A stretch of 64,000 nucleotides of DNA from Helicobacter pylori (GTDB lineage Bacteria; Campylobacterota; Campylobacteria; Campylobacterales; Helicobacteraceae): positions 806,001-870,000 of the forward strand of contig NZ_CP051534.1 in the NCBI RefSeq assembly GCF_016748675.1, written 5' to 3'. Within the stretch, counting starts at the first letter, position 1. Each line of letters opens with the position of its first letter. Positions 28,602 through 37,857 of the stretch are shown piece by piece. Under the pieces are notes generated by a model. It did no database searches and was not told the DNA's origin. It saw nothing but the letters and a program-made list of their open reading frames with translations. The translations under genes and the position numbers were made by a program.

Positions 28602-29957
28602 TTAACCCGCTTGAGTTTTTTGAGCGTTGGGCCTCATTTTTTCCAAAATTTCTTGTTGCTCTTTAGGCAGGTTTTTATCCAACAAATAAGTCAGCACCCG
28701 ATCTTCAATCATCGCCATTTTCACCGCCGCTAACATGTTATTTTTGCGGTATTGTTCAATGAGATTTTCTGGGTTTTGCCCTGTCATCATCGCTTCATAA
28801 TACAAGGTTTGAAAAACTTCATTGTCATGCACGCCAATTTTTTCTTCCTTCGCTAGAGCGTCAATGATGAAAGTGATTTTCACGCTTTTTGTCGCATCAT
28901 TCCTAAAGCTCTCACGCTTTTCTTTGGCTTTTTCTTGACTTTCTTGTAAGGATTTGACTTCTTCAGCTTGCATGGAATAAAGAGCGTTCCTAAACAACAA
29001 ATCCATTTCTTGCTCTATGATCGTTTTAGGCAAATCAAAAAGGATCTTTTCATCTAAATTTTCAATCAATTTTTCTTTCAACTCTTCATTATAGAGCCTG
29101 GCTTTATTTTCTAAAAACAACTGCCCTTCAACCCTTTCTTTTAAAAGCTCTAAAGTCGCATTCTCTTCATTAGCCAACACGATTTTAGCGAGTTCGTCAT
29201 TGATTTCTAACGCTTCACGCGCTTGAATCTGGTGCAATTTCACTTTAAAAAGGGCTTCTTTGCCGGCTAAATGCTCTGCGTGGTATCCGCTAGGGAAAGT
29301 CAAAGGGAATTCTTTTTCTTCGCTAGCTTGCATGCCTAAAAGAGCCTTTTCAAAATCTTCTAGCATTTGCTTATTGCCTAAAATCAAAGTGAAATTTTCA
29401 GCCTTGCCCCCTTCAAAAGGCGCATTGTCTATAAAGCCTTCAAAATCAATCGTCAATTTATCGTCGTTTTGAGCCTTTCTTTGAGCGTCAGCATCCACAA
29501 ATTTCGCGTAATCTTTAGCGAGCTGTTTCAAACGCTCATTAATTTTTTCTTCATTGGGGATTTCCACTCCCACGCTAGGCACGCACTCTTTAATCTTGTC
29601 TAAAACAATCGTGGGTTTTAAGCCGATGTCCGCTTCTATTTCAAAATGTGCGTCTTTTTTTTCAAATTTAGTGAAATTGGGGCTACCGATGAGATCCTTA
29701 GTTTCAATCCCTAATTCTTTAAGAGCGTTTTTTAAAACCTCTTGAATCATTTCTTCTTGAGCGTCTTGTTCAATTTGGGCTTGATAACGGGTTTTCACTA
29801 AACTAAGGGGGACTTTACCTCTCCTAAAGCCATCAATCTTAACTTTTTGGGCGATTTTTTGAGCGATTTTATCATAACGCTTTTCTAAATCTTCAACAGA
29901 AGGTTTAGCGCTCAAACGGGCGTTAGCGGTGTCAATCTTTTTCACTTCAAGATTCAT
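28602..29957 (-). CDS. tig: Trigger factor
   Basis: A 451-residue ribosome-bound chaperone and peptidyl-prolyl isomerase. The ribosome-binding signature GFRRGKVPLSLV is at about 44-55 (usual GFRxGKxP), followed by the FKBP-like domain (about 150-245, with TIDFEGFIDNAPFEGGKAENF) and the C-terminal substrate-binding arms. First gene of the tig-clpP-def-comM run. Length is close to that of E. coli Tig. Confidence 0.96.
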   Translation of the reverse strand: MNLEVKKIDTANARLSAKPSVEDLEKRYDKIAQKIAQKVKIDGFRRGKVPLSLVKTRYQAQIEQDAQEEMIQEVLKNALKELGIETKDLIGSPNFTKFEKKDAHFEIEADIGLKPTIVLDKIKECVPSVGVEIPNEEKINERLKQLAKDYAKFVDADAQRKAQNDDKLTIDFEGFIDNAPFEGGKAENFTLILGNKQMLEDFEKALLGMQASEEKEFPLTFPSGYHAEHLAGKEALFKVKLHQIQAREALEINDELAKIVLANEENATLELLKERVEGQLFLENKARLYNEELKEKLIENLDEKILFDLPKTIIEQEMDLLFRNALYSMQAEEVKSLQESQEKAKEKRESFRNDATKSVKITFIIDALAKEEKIGVHDNEVFQTLYYEAMMTGQNPENLIEQYRKNNMLAAVKMAMIEDRVLTYLLDKNLPKEQQEILEKMRPNAQKTQAG

Positions 29958-30069
29958 TTCTTTCCTTAATGGTTAAAAAATTAAAGTTTTATAGTCATTA
30001 TAGCTTAATTTGTTTTAATTCCGGTTGATAAAAAGCGGTTTTAATTCTAGTTTTCAAAAATTGAAAAAA

Positions 30070-30906
30070 CTAAAAATCATAAGTTGAAGTGAGATAGACA
30101 GAAATATTGCGCTTGAAATGAAGGGTGTATAAAGGGGTTTTAAAATAATCATTGGTTAAAAAAGGGATTCGCGCGCCAAATTCTATCGCCCAATTCTTAT
30201 ACCTTGAAAAGCGGTAACGATACCCCACATTCAACATCACTTGAAACATGTAAGGGTGATAAACGCTCAAAGGATCTTTAGCCCACTTTTTAAAAATCTT
30301 TGTTTCATAAAACCAGGTTTCGCCCACGAAATTCATCCCTAAAATCAGCGTCCCAAAAGCACGTTTGTATAAAAAGTCAGCCCCCACGCCATAAAAAATA
30401 GCGTTAATAAAAGTCTCTTTTCTTTGCAATTTTTCTCTATAGCTTTTAGGGATTTGCGAACTCTCCATCAAACTATCGCCCAATACGCCTTTATTTTTAA
30501 GAAAAAACCCATAAGCATAATCCAAAGAAATATAGAAGCGGAAACCATAGCGCTCTTTTTTAGGAAAAAATTGTTTATAGCCATAAATCAAACTGACTTC
30601 AGCAAAGGGAATGTCTCGGTATTTTGAGTGGTTTTCAAATTTTTCCCTGCTCTGTAGCCATGACATTTGCACCACGCTTGTGCCATAATAATGGGAGCTT
30701 TTGTCTATGTTAAAAAGTTTTTTTTTGGGCTTTTTAGGCTCAGCAAAACATGGAGGGTGGGCCTTGCCCCTTAAACACTTCTTGGCTAAAAACCGCTGGT
30801 ATCCTAGATCTTTTTCTTTGATGATGGTGTAAGTAACCAAATCATCAGCCCTTAAATACACGCTCAAAAAGAACGCTAAAACACCCCCTTTAAGCAGTTT
30901 GTTCAA
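30070..30906 (-). CDS. Outer-membrane beta-barrel protein (HP0796 type)
   Basis: A 278-residue protein with a signal peptide (MNKLLKGGVLAFFLSVYLRA) and alternating aromatic strands (GTSVVQMSWLQSREKF, FGTLILGMNFVGETWFYET, MLNVGYRYRFSRYKNW, TLHFKRNISVYLTSTYDF). It ends YDF, a C-terminal Phe as in outer-membrane barrels. Belongs to the small Hor/Hof-type outer-membrane protein families of H. pylori. It follows hpaA by 28 bases on the same strand, so it is probably co-transcribed with this surface lipoprotein. Confidence 0.8.
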   Translation of the reverse strand: MNKLLKGGVLAFFLSVYLRADDLVTYTIIKEKDLGYQRFLAKKCLRGKAHPPCFAEPKKPKKKLFNIDKSSHYYGTSVVQMSWLQSREKFENHSKYRDIPFAEVSLIYGYKQFFPKKERYGFRFYISLDYAYGFFLKNKGVLGDSLMESSQIPKSYREKLQRKETFINAIFYGVGADFLYKRAFGTLILGMNFVGETWFYETKIFKKWAKDPLSVYHPYMFQVMLNVGYRYRFSRYKNWAIEFGARIPFLTNDYFKTPLYTLHFKRNISVYLTSTYDF

Positions 30907-30934
30907 GCGTTCTTTTCTTATGCGTTATTTGTTT

Positions 30935-31717
30935 TTATCGGTTTCTTTTGCCTTTTAATTCCTTGGCGTCTTTTTGATAAGATTCTAAATTCTTTTGAGT
31001 GAGTTTTTTGTCTATTTCTTGCATGATATTTGCAAAAATCTTGTTCAAAGCGCTCTTGATCGCGTCATTAGAATTATCCGTTCCCTTAACCATAGTGCTA
31101 ACTAACCCCCCGCTATGGCTTGAATGGGTGGTTTTTAAGAATTTTTCTTGAATGTCCAACTCGCTCAAATCCATCGTAAAAGAATCTAAAGATTCCCCAC
31201 TCATAGGCTCTAGTATGGTAACCTTAATAAACCCAGCCGGGATTAAAACCCCTTCCATTTTATCCAAACCAGTGGAGAATAACAACCCAGGTTCTGATTT
31301 TTTCTGTATGGTCCTTTTAGGATCGGGGCGTAAAACAATTTCGCCATTCATAGCAACAGCCAAATACCCTTCTTTTTTTTGCGCAAAAGAAAAATCGTCT
31401 TTATCGCTGCTATCCACATTGATAACCTTGTAGCCCTGATTTTGCAAGATCTCTTCAACCTTAAGCGTGGTTTGATTTTTGAATTTGTTTTCATACTCTT
31501 TAGCAATATTATCGCTGTATTGGAAAGCTGGCTTTAAAAGTAAAATCTTTTCATCTAACGCTTGAACTTTCTCGCTAGCTGGATGGTAATTCAATTTCAA
31601 AGCGACTTCATTGGTTTCAATAATATGCGGGCTGCATCCCACTAATAAAGCCACCACGCTCGCGCCTAAAAGGCATTTTTTCCATGCAAAATCTTTAAAA
31701 TGATTATTTGCTTTCAT
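30935..31717 (-). CDS. hpaA: HpaA, surface lipoprotein (neuraminyllactose-binding hemagglutinin)
   Basis: A 260-residue lipoprotein: signal sequence then lipobox LLVGC with acylated C28. The mature part has mixed helix and strand; the [11 protein letters not shown] segment (about 133-143) overlaps the KRTIQK motif once proposed for sialic-acid binding. H. pylori HpaA is known as an outer-membrane/flagellar-sheath lipoprotein, essential for colonisation in animals. Upstream of the start is a -10-like ATTGTAATATT. Basis for the name is overall sequence recognition. Confidence 0.93.
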   Translation of the reverse strand: MKANNHFKDFAWKKCLLGASVVALLVGCSPHIIETNEVALKLNYHPASEKVQALDEKILLLKPAFQYSDNIAKEYENKFKNQTTLKVEEILQNQGYKVINVDSSDKDDFSFAQKKEGYLAVAMNGEIVLRPDPKRTIQKKSEPGLLFSTGLDKMEGVLIPAGFIKVTILEPMSGESLDSFTMDLSELDIQEKFLKTTHSSHSGGLVSTMVKGTDNSNDAIKSALNKIFANIMQEIDKKLTQKNLESYQKDAKELKGKRNR

Positions 31718-31835
31718 CGTTCTATCCTTGATTGTAATATTTCAGACTTCTATAACAACAAATACGAAGCAACCAACACGCTTTTGTTGTCAAAATGTTA
31801 TTTTACCCTAACATCTTTAGATTATTAGTTTTTTT

Positions 31836-32312
31836 CTATTTTTTAGCGTTATAATCCCCGCTTTTGCCTCCACTCTTATGCTCTAACATCACACCGCTAA
31901 TTGTCATGCTCTTATCAATGGCTTTCACCATGTCATAAATGGTTAAAAGCCCTATGCTCACACTCATTAGCGCTTCCATTTCTACGCCCGTTTTAGCTTG
32001 AGTTTTGACTCTCGCATAGAGTTTAAAGCTGCAAGTCTCTTTTTCTTCTAAAATGTCAATATCCACCCCATTGAGCATGATTGGATGGCACATGGGAATG
32101 AGCTCGCTTGTCTTTTTAGCCCCCATAATCCCAGCAATAATAGCGGTTTGTAACACCGGACCCTTTTTGACGCCATGATTGATAATAGCGTCATAAGCCT
32201 CTTTATTCATGCTGATACGACCGCTCGCTAAAGCGATTCTTTCAGTAGTTTCCTTATCCCCTATATCCACCATTTTAGGCTGATTTTCTTCATTCAAATG
32301 AGTGAGCGGCAT
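31836..32312 (-). CDS. moaC: MoaC, cyclic pyranopterin monophosphate synthase
   Basis: Second step of molybdenum-cofactor synthesis. The 158 residues contain [20 protein letters not shown], the catalytic HPI (ELIPMCHPI), [11 protein letters not shown] and YDMVKAIDK, all typical. It follows the moaE-mog fusion by 8 bases, last gene of a moaD-moaE-mog-moaC run. Confidence 0.97.
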   Translation of the reverse strand: MPLTHLNEENQPKMVDIGDKETTERIALASGRISMNKEAYDAIINHGVKKGPVLQTAIIAGIMGAKKTSELIPMCHPIMLNGVDIDILEEKETCSFKLYARVKTQAKTGVEMEALMSVSIGLLTIYDMVKAIDKSMTISGVMLEHKSGGKSGDYNAKK

Positions 32313-32320
32313 TTTTTACC

Positions 32321-33301
32321 TTATTGTTTGGGGCGAAACGCTTGAATGTTTTTTTCATTCACTTGCATATAATTCCCTAAAATCAAATCCACGCAATAAG
32401 GAATCGCTGGAAAAACCGCCTCTAAGCATTCTCTAATACTTTTTGGCTTACCAGGAAGATTAATGATCAAACTCTTATTCCTAATGCCAGCGCTCTGGCG
32501 CGATAGAATCGCTGTAGGCACATATTTTAAACTAGTCATTCGCATAAGCTCTCCAAAACCAGGAAGCATTTTTTGGCACACTTTTTCTGTGGCTTCTGGG
32601 GTTATGTCTCTTAAAGCAGGGCCTGTGCCTCCTGTGGTAACGACTAGATCGCATTGGTATTCATCGCACATTTTAATCAGCGATTTTTCAATCAAATCCC
32701 TTTCATCAGCGACAATTTCATAATGGAATTCTAAAGGATTGAGCAGGTATTCGCTCAACACTTCTTGTATCGCTTTCCCGCTTAAATCTTCATAAATCCC
32801 TTTTGACGCTCTATCGCTCGCGCTCAAAACGCCTATATGAATCGTTTGCATTTGAACTCCTTTTTGCGCTAAAAGCCCACTCCCTTTTAAAAGGTGGCTT
32901 CTTTCTTTAGCGTAAATGCGTTTATTATCAATCAAATCGTATTTCCAAATAGGAGCGTTACGCTTAAAATCTTCAATAAAATCTTCGTATAGTTCTAAGG
33001 CATTTTTTCTATTCTTTCCCATTAAAACGCATAAAAATGAGCTTTGTCCTATCAAAACATCGCCCAAGCTGTGCGCCATTTTTAACACCACGCCCAAATC
33101 TTTGGCTTTATGGTGCCATTTTTCAAACCAAGTCTTTAATAGCACTTCATGAATATCAAAACTCAAGCCTTGAATGTTACCCTCTTTTCTCACAATCCCC
33201 ACAAACACACAAAACGCTCCAAAGTTTTTAATGCGAGCTTCCTCTTGGTAGGCTTTCAAAAGCTCACTAGTATCCAATGCCCCTTGAACGATTTTTAACA
33301 C
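32321..33301 (-). CDS. MoaE-Mog fusion (molybdopterin synthase large subunit plus molybdopterin adenylyltransferase)
   Basis: A 326-residue frame that joins two normally separate genes. Residues 1-145 are MoaE (GAFCVFVGIVRKEG, then WKYDLIDN and the Lys-containing ERSHLLKGSGLLA). Residues 151-326 are Mog/MoaB (MQTIHIGVLSASDRASKG, LVVTTGGTGPALRDITPEAT, LSRQSAGIRN, INLPGKP). The joint is codon 146, CAA at 32864-32866, where a single base change from TAA would explain the read-through. The old ribosome-binding AAAGGAG and Met codon of mog (32849-32851) are still there, so free Mog (176 residues) may also be made. Both halves look intact. Confidence 0.9.
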   Translation of the reverse strand: MLKIVQGALDTSELLKAYQEEARIKNFGAFCVFVGIVRKEGNIQGLSFDIHEVLLKTWFEKWHHKAKDLGVVLKMAHSLGDVLIGQSSFLCVLMGKNRKNALELYEDFIEDFKRNAPIWKYDLIDNKRIYAKERSHLLKGSGLLAQKGVQMQTIHIGVLSASDRASKGIYEDLSGKAIQEVLSEYLLNPLEFHYEIVADERDLIEKSLIKMCDEYQCDLVVTTGGTGPALRDITPEATEKVCQKMLPGFGELMRMTSLKYVPTAILSRQSAGIRNKSLIINLPGKPKSIRECLEAVFPAIPYCVDLILGNYMQVNEKNIQAFRPKQ

Positions 33302-33526
33302 CTAGCCCCCACAAACCGGTGGCAACAAACTTACCACATCGCCATCTTTTAAAGGCACATCTAAATTGTCTATCAAATGATCATTAAGGGCTATCGCACA
33401 AACGCCCAACCACTCTTTTAAGCCCTCTTTTTCTTGTAAAATCGCTCTTAATTCTTTCAAATCATTCGCTTTGATGAAAAAATTTTCTTCTTTTATAGGT
33501 CCAAAGAATCGCACTTCTACCATCAT
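33302..33526 (-). CDS. moaD: MoaD, molybdopterin synthase small subunit
   Basis: A 74-residue ubiquitin-like protein that ends in the required GlyGly (PPVCGG), which is thiocarboxylated to donate sulfur to the cofactor. Starts MMVEVRFFGPIKEE. Its stop codon directly abuts the moaE start, as expected for the two subunits of one enzyme. The adenylating enzyme could be the ThiF/MoeB-like protein at 44.4 kb. Confidence 0.93.
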   Translation of the reverse strand: MMVEVRFFGPIKEENFFIKANDLKELRAILQEKEGLKEWLGVCAIALNDHLIDNLDVPLKDGDVVSLLPPVCGG

Positions 33527-33598
33527 TTACCCTTATATTCAATCTTTTAAAAGCATGATTTTAATATTTTTAAAATCTCTTTAAAGCGCTCATGGTTT

Positions 33599-34177
33599 TC
33601 ATAACAAATGCCCCATTTTGAGCTTTTTAACTTCCAAATACCCTTGATTGTGTTCGTTAGCGCACACGATCAAGCTCTCTCTTGTTACTTCAGCGTATTT
33701 TTCTAAAGCGGCGATTTTTTTAGGGTTATTCGTGAGCAAGCGCATTTTTTTAATATGGTAATATTCTAAAATCTCACCCGCAACACTATAATCCCTTTCA
33801 TCGTCTTTAAACCCTATCATTTCATTGGCTTGAATGGTATCATAGCCTTTATCTTGCAAAGCGTAGGCATTGACTTTGTTAAATAGCCCTATTCCACGCC
33901 CTTCTTGGCGCAAATAAATCACTAGCCCCCCTTCTTTAGAAATCCTTTCTAACGCCATTTGCAACGCCCCTCCGCAATCGCATTTTTGAGAGCCTAGAGC
34001 ATCACCCGTTAAGCATTCTGAATGCAAGCGCACTAAGGGGTTTTGAGGAAAATTAGGGGTGAAGATCACTAAATGATCTTTAGAGCCATTAGAACCCTTT
34101 TCTCTAAAACATTGGATATAAAACTCCCCAAATTGAGTGGGTAATTTGGCTTGGTTAGAGACTTCTAATCGTTTCAA
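33599..34177 (-). CDS. ribA: RibA, GTP cyclohydrolase II
   Basis: First step of riboflavin synthesis. The 192 residues carry the zinc site [16 protein letters not shown], the [12 protein letters not shown] motif and YDTIQANE, all characteristic of active GTP cyclohydrolase II. It stands apart from moaD (72-base gap). A second, degenerate copy of this domain is fused to RibB at 35.2 kb, so this gene likely provides the activity. Confidence 0.96.
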   Translation of the reverse strand: MKRLEVSNQAKLPTQFGEFYIQCFREKGSNGSKDHLVIFTPNFPQNPLVRLHSECLTGDALGSQKCDCGGALQMALERISKEGGLVIYLRQEGRGIGLFNKVNAYALQDKGYDTIQANEMIGFKDDERDYSVAGEILEYYHIKKMRLLTNNPKKIAALEKYAEVTRESLIVCANEHNQGYLEVKKLKMGHLL

Positions 34178-34265
34178 GGATACTCCTAAAATTAGTTTTA
34201 AAACGCGTCTTTTAAAAAAAGGTATTCTATCAAAACTCTTTATAATTTTCTTAAATTTTAAGCTC

Positions 34266-35105
34266 TTAAAATTTGTAAGTCAAATTCAAACCATTAGGGC
34301 TTAAATTAGAACGGATTTCATGTTTATTATAAATCCCTAAAGCTTCCCCAAGCCCTAAATCCCTAATGATAAAACCGATTGGATCCATAAGAGCGATAAC
34401 CAAACGCCCTAAAAATAAAGAGCCAAAAAGCTTGCCTTCATTGCGTTGGATATAGCGCGTGAGCTGGTAAAACCCTTCCCCTAAAATGGAGCCTAATAAA
34501 GGCGTGATCACTAGATCCTGCCAGCTAGGCACTTCCACAAACGCTTCCAAGCCATATTCCCAAAAAAGCGTGGAAGTGATAAAAGAAAAAAACGCTGATG
34601 CCATCCAGCCAAACCCAGCCATGCGCGGTTGCATATAATACATAGCCCCAAAATAAGGGTGCAAAATTTCATTGAAAATAAAACTATCATTGTCCAGTTT
34701 TGGCCCCATGCGGACATTTTCAAACCAACTTTTGATCCCAAACTTTTCTCTATCCCAATTCGTTACGCTCTCTGGCATGAGATACAACCCCACAATCCCT
34801 ATCACCAAAGACACGCCCAAAATCCCTATACTTGTGCCTAAATATTTCCAACGGCTATTTGGGGCATAAGGGATCGTGTTGCTCTTTTTAAACTTCTTTT
34901 TAAAGTGTTGCCAAATAAGATTTTTAGGGCTTCGTCTGAGCGTTTCTTCTAATTGAATGCTGTTAGCGTTTAAAAAACTACAGCCTAACCCCCAAATAAT
35001 AACGCAAACCATCCAAATCTTTTGGAAGGTTTTTAGGAATATTTTCAATAATATTTTTAGGAATGTTTTTAATGAAATCAGCATAAACTCTATTATTACT
35101 CTCAT
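34266..35105 (-). CDS. DUF3943-type exported protein, function unknown
   Basis: A 279-residue protein with basic hydrophobic N-terminus (a signal sequence; the true start may be Met8 or Met33, since the first 30 residues are an odd Phe/Leu/Lys repeat [13 protein letters not shown]). The body shows the pattern I associate with DUF3943: [18 protein letters not shown], then [30 protein letters not shown] and a C-terminal strand. Family members are predicted outer-membrane or envelope proteins. The N-terminal FLKI repeats may make its start variable. Confidence 0.65.
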   Translation of the reverse strand: MRVIIEFMLISLKTFLKILLKIFLKTFQKIWMVCVIIWGLGCSFLNANSIQLEETLRRSPKNLIWQHFKKKFKKSNTIPYAPNSRWKYLGTSIGILGVSLVIGIVGLYLMPESVTNWDREKFGIKSWFENVRMGPKLDNDSFIFNEILHPYFGAMYYMQPRMAGFGWMASAFFSFITSTLFWEYGLEAFVEVPSWQDLVITPLLGSILGEGFYQLTRYIQRNEGKLFGSLFLGRLVIALMDPIGFIIRDLGLGEALGIYNKHEIRSNLSPNGLNLTYKF

Positions 35106-35191
35106 CAGGTTGCAAACTTTATTGCTTGACTTAAAAAGAGTTTATTATATCTTAAAAATATTGCAACGCATTCAATGAAATTGAACAAGCT

Positions 35192-36226
35192 TCAAAGGCT
35201 AATCGTTTCTACAAGCTTAAGCCCAAACCCGCTCAAAGCCTTATACTGCCTGTCTTCACAAGAGCTTAAAAGCCTGAAATCCTTTATCCCCAAATTTTTT
35301 AACACTAACGCCCCGATCCCAAAATCTTTAACGATATTGTTTTCTTTAGAATGCGTGTTCATAAAGATCAAATAACCCCCTTCACGCTTTAAGTATTCTA
35401 ACGCTTTAAAAAACACTTCAAACGCACCAGTCGTCAAAAAATCAAAATCCTCTTTGATAGGGTGGAAACGCACTAAAGGGACTAAATCATGGGTTTTTGC
35501 ACCCTTAAATTTAAAAGCGTAATGGTTTTTTTGCTGGTGATCTAAAAAAGTGTAGCATTGCGTTTGGTGTTTTAAAAATTCCCTTTCTTCTTGGCAAAAC
35601 ATTTTCAGCAAACTTTCATTTTCCAAACGATAGCTAATCAAATCAGAGACATAGAGAGTTTTAAGATTATGTTTAAGGGCAAAGTCGCTCAAAAATTTAT
35701 CCCCTCTCCTCGCCATAGAGCCATCTTCTTTCATGATTTCACAAATCACGCTCACGGGCTTTAATCCAGCTAATTTGCACAAATCCACGCTCGCTTCAGT
35801 ATGACCGGTACGCGCTAACACGCCTCCATCTTTTGCAATCAAAGGGAAAATATGCCCCGGGCGCACAAAATCGCTCGGTTTGGTGGTGTCTTTACACAAT
35901 AATTCAATCGTTAGATGCCTTTCAAAAGCAGAAATCCCGGTTCTGGCTTCTTTAGCGTCAATGGAAACCGTGAAAGCGGTCTCATGGTTAGAATCATTCA
36001 CGCTAACCATAGGAGGTAATTCAAATTTTTTCGCTAAATCTTTAGTCAAAGACACGCAAATCAACCCCCTAGCATGCGTGGCCATGAAATTGATTTTCTC
36101 AGGGGTGGAAAAAATCCCAGCTAAAACCAAATCCCCCTCATTTTCTCTGTCTTCATCATCCATAACAATAAGCATTTCGCCATTTTTATACGCTTCTAAA
36201 GCTTCAGTAACTCTTCTTAAGATCAT
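35192..36226 (-). CDS. ribB: RibBA-type protein: 3,4-dihydroxy-2-butanone-4-phosphate synthase with degenerate GTP cyclohydrolase II domain
   Basis: A 344-residue protein. The N-terminal RibB domain (about 1-200) is complete: VMDDEDRENEGD, HARGLICV, FVRPGHIFPL and RTGHTEASVDL. The C-terminal RibA-like domain (about 205-344) keeps the fold pattern (GFGLKLVETISL) but lacks the Cys-rich zinc site and the RQEGRG motif, so it should not cyclise GTP. This matches the H. pylori arrangement in which the separate ribA supplies that step. Confidence 0.92.
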   Translation of the reverse strand: MILRRVTEALEAYKNGEMLIVMDDEDRENEGDLVLAGIFSTPEKINFMATHARGLICVSLTKDLAKKFELPPMVSVNDSNHETAFTVSIDAKEARTGISAFERHLTIELLCKDTTKPSDFVRPGHIFPLIAKDGGVLARTGHTEASVDLCKLAGLKPVSVICEIMKEDGSMARRGDKFLSDFALKHNLKTLYVSDLISYRLENESLLKMFCQEEREFLKHQTQCYTFLDHQQKNHYAFKFKGAKTHDLVPLVRFHPIKEDFDFLTTGAFEVFFKALEYLKREGGYLIFMNTHSKENNIVKDFGIGALVLKNLGIKDFRLLSSCEDRQYKALSGFGLKLVETISL

Positions 36227-36308
36227 TCTAACTCCCTAGTTTTATTCAATAATATTGAGTTTTATAGAAAAAAGAAATATAGCATGTTTAATAACGATTA
36301 TTACTTGA

Positions 36309-37145
36309 TTATTGATGGGGAAAAAATGATCTCAAAACATTCCATTGTTTAAGCGCGCTTTTATGCAAAAAACGGCCAATCCTAATACTTAAAGGTAATT
36401 TTTTAGGCCTTTGTTTTTCTGTGTTGGAGTTTTGAGCGTTCATCTCATCGCAAGTGATCGCAAATTCTTCTAACACATAATTTTTGACCCCATGCCAATA
36501 ATGCCTATCCATCACGCAATCTATAGGCATCACCCATTCTTTCGCGCTGTATTTCAATAATTTTTGCGCGGCTTTGGGGGCTAAAACATACCCTTGAGTG
36601 CCAATGCCATCTTTAAAATTTAAGATTTGAGAAACCCCTTTAATGGGAGTTTTTTGTTTAGCCACATTTTCTTCTAAATGCATCAAGCGGATATAGCCTA
36701 ATTCGTTGATGTGCTGGCGGCAAAATTCCAAGCTTTCTTTAAAATGTTCTTTTAGGGTTATATCGTCTTCTAAAATACAGATCGCTTCATTAAGTTCTAT
36801 GCATTTTTGCCACAACAAATAATGGCTCGCATAGCACCCAAGCTCCCCAAACCCCATCCTCTTCCCGCAATGCTTGAGCGCGTAAAAGAAATTTTTTAAC
36901 GTGCAAGGGGGGTGTTTTTTATTTTCAAAAAAAGCCAATAAATCTTCAATCACAAAAGAAGGGTGCAAATGCTCTAAAATCAAGGGGTGTAATTGAGTGG
37001 GAGAGCTTTTAGAATAGATCGCATCAAAAATTTCATAAGAGACCCCTTGAAGTTTAAGGCTCTCTAAAAGGGGGGTTATATGAGTTTCTTTTAAAGAAAA
37101 ATTGTGACAGGTTTTGGGGCTTAAATGAATAATAAAAACACGCAT
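36309..37145 (-). CDS. LPS glycosyltransferase family 25 (HP0805 type)
   Basis: A 278-residue family-25 glycosyltransferase (Lex2B/LpsA-like) likely to add a sugar to the LPS core or O-chain. Key parts: MRVFIIHLSPKTC, then GELGCYASHYLLWQKC, the metal-binding CILEDDITL (DD pair near 128-129) and GTQGYVLAPKAA. A paralog lies at 57.6 kb with the same central block. Not phase-variable here: no homopolymer run is seen in the gene. It diverges from the metallopeptidase gene. Confidence 0.85.
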   Translation of the reverse strand: MRVFIIHLSPKTCHNFSLKETHITPLLESLKLQGVSYEIFDAIYSKSSPTQLHPLILEHLHPSFVIEDLLAFFENKKHPPCTLKNFFYALKHCGKRMGFGELGCYASHYLLWQKCIELNEAICILEDDITLKEHFKESLEFCRQHINELGYIRLMHLEENVAKQKTPIKGVSQILNFKDGIGTQGYVLAPKAAQKLLKYSAKEWVMPIDCVMDRHYWHGVKNYVLEEFAITCDEMNAQNSNTEKQRPKKLPLSIRIGRFLHKSALKQWNVLRSFFPHQ

Positions 37146-37226
37146 GTTAGCCTTAATTCTTAATACAAATAAAATAAATGTTAAACAGATTTACATTCTA
37201 GCGCAAATTTTAGTAAAATACGCACC

Positions 37227-37847
37227 ATGTTAGATGATATTCCTATTACCATTCAAAAAAGTAAAAAAATCAAAACCCTAAGCTTGAATATCACGCCCTC
37301 TTTAGAAGTGATTCTAAAAATGCCTGATTCCTGCCCTCAAGCTAGAGCGAGCGCTTTTTTAAAAGAACAAGAAGCTTGGCTAAAAAAAACCTTTTTAGCG
37401 ATGCAAGAAAAACACTCGCTCTTGCACACTAACCTAGAAAAATATAAAAATAAAATCCTTGTGTTTGATGAGGTGAAAAACGCCAACGATTACACCCTAA
37501 CAGAACTTAAAAAAATCTTAAAAACTTATTTGGAGCGAAAACTCCCCTTAATCGCTCAAAAAATGCAAACTTCCTATACCGGTTTTAATATTAGAAACAA
37601 CGCCAAAGTTTTAGGGAGCTGCTCTTATCATAACCGCTTGAGTTTCGCTCTTTTATTGGTTTGCACCCAAAAAGAAGCGATTGATTATGTCATCATCCAT
37701 GAACTCGCCCACACGATCCACAAAAACCATTCCAAAAATTTCTGGCGTTGCGTAAAAATCTTTTGCCCTAATTACCGCGCTCTAAGAGATCATTTAAAAC
37801 AAAGGGTTGTCTTTTATACCCTACTGCTCAAGCCATTACAGCCATAA
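37227..37847 (+). CDS. YgjP-type zinc metallopeptidase-like protein
   Basis: A 206-residue protein of the WLM/YgjP family with a clear zinc motif HELAHTIHKNHSKNFW (H158, E159, H162 and H168). Family proteins are predicted metal-dependent hydrolases, substrate unknown. The preceding block NAKVLGSCSYHNRLSFALLLVCT resembles the usual strand before the helix (RWGSC...N-rL). Probably cytoplasmic. It converges on fecA2. Confidence 0.85.
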   Translation: MLDDIPITIQKSKKIKTLSLNITPSLEVILKMPDSCPQARASAFLKEQEAWLKKTFLAMQEKHSLLHTNLEKYKNKILVFDEVKNANDYTLTELKKILKTYLERKLPLIAQKMQTSYTGFNIRNNAKVLGSCSYHNRLSFALLLVCTQKEAIDYVIIHELAHTIHKNHSKNFWRCVKIFCPNYRALRDHLKQRVVFYTLLLKPLQP

Positions 37848-37857
37848 AGATTAAGCC

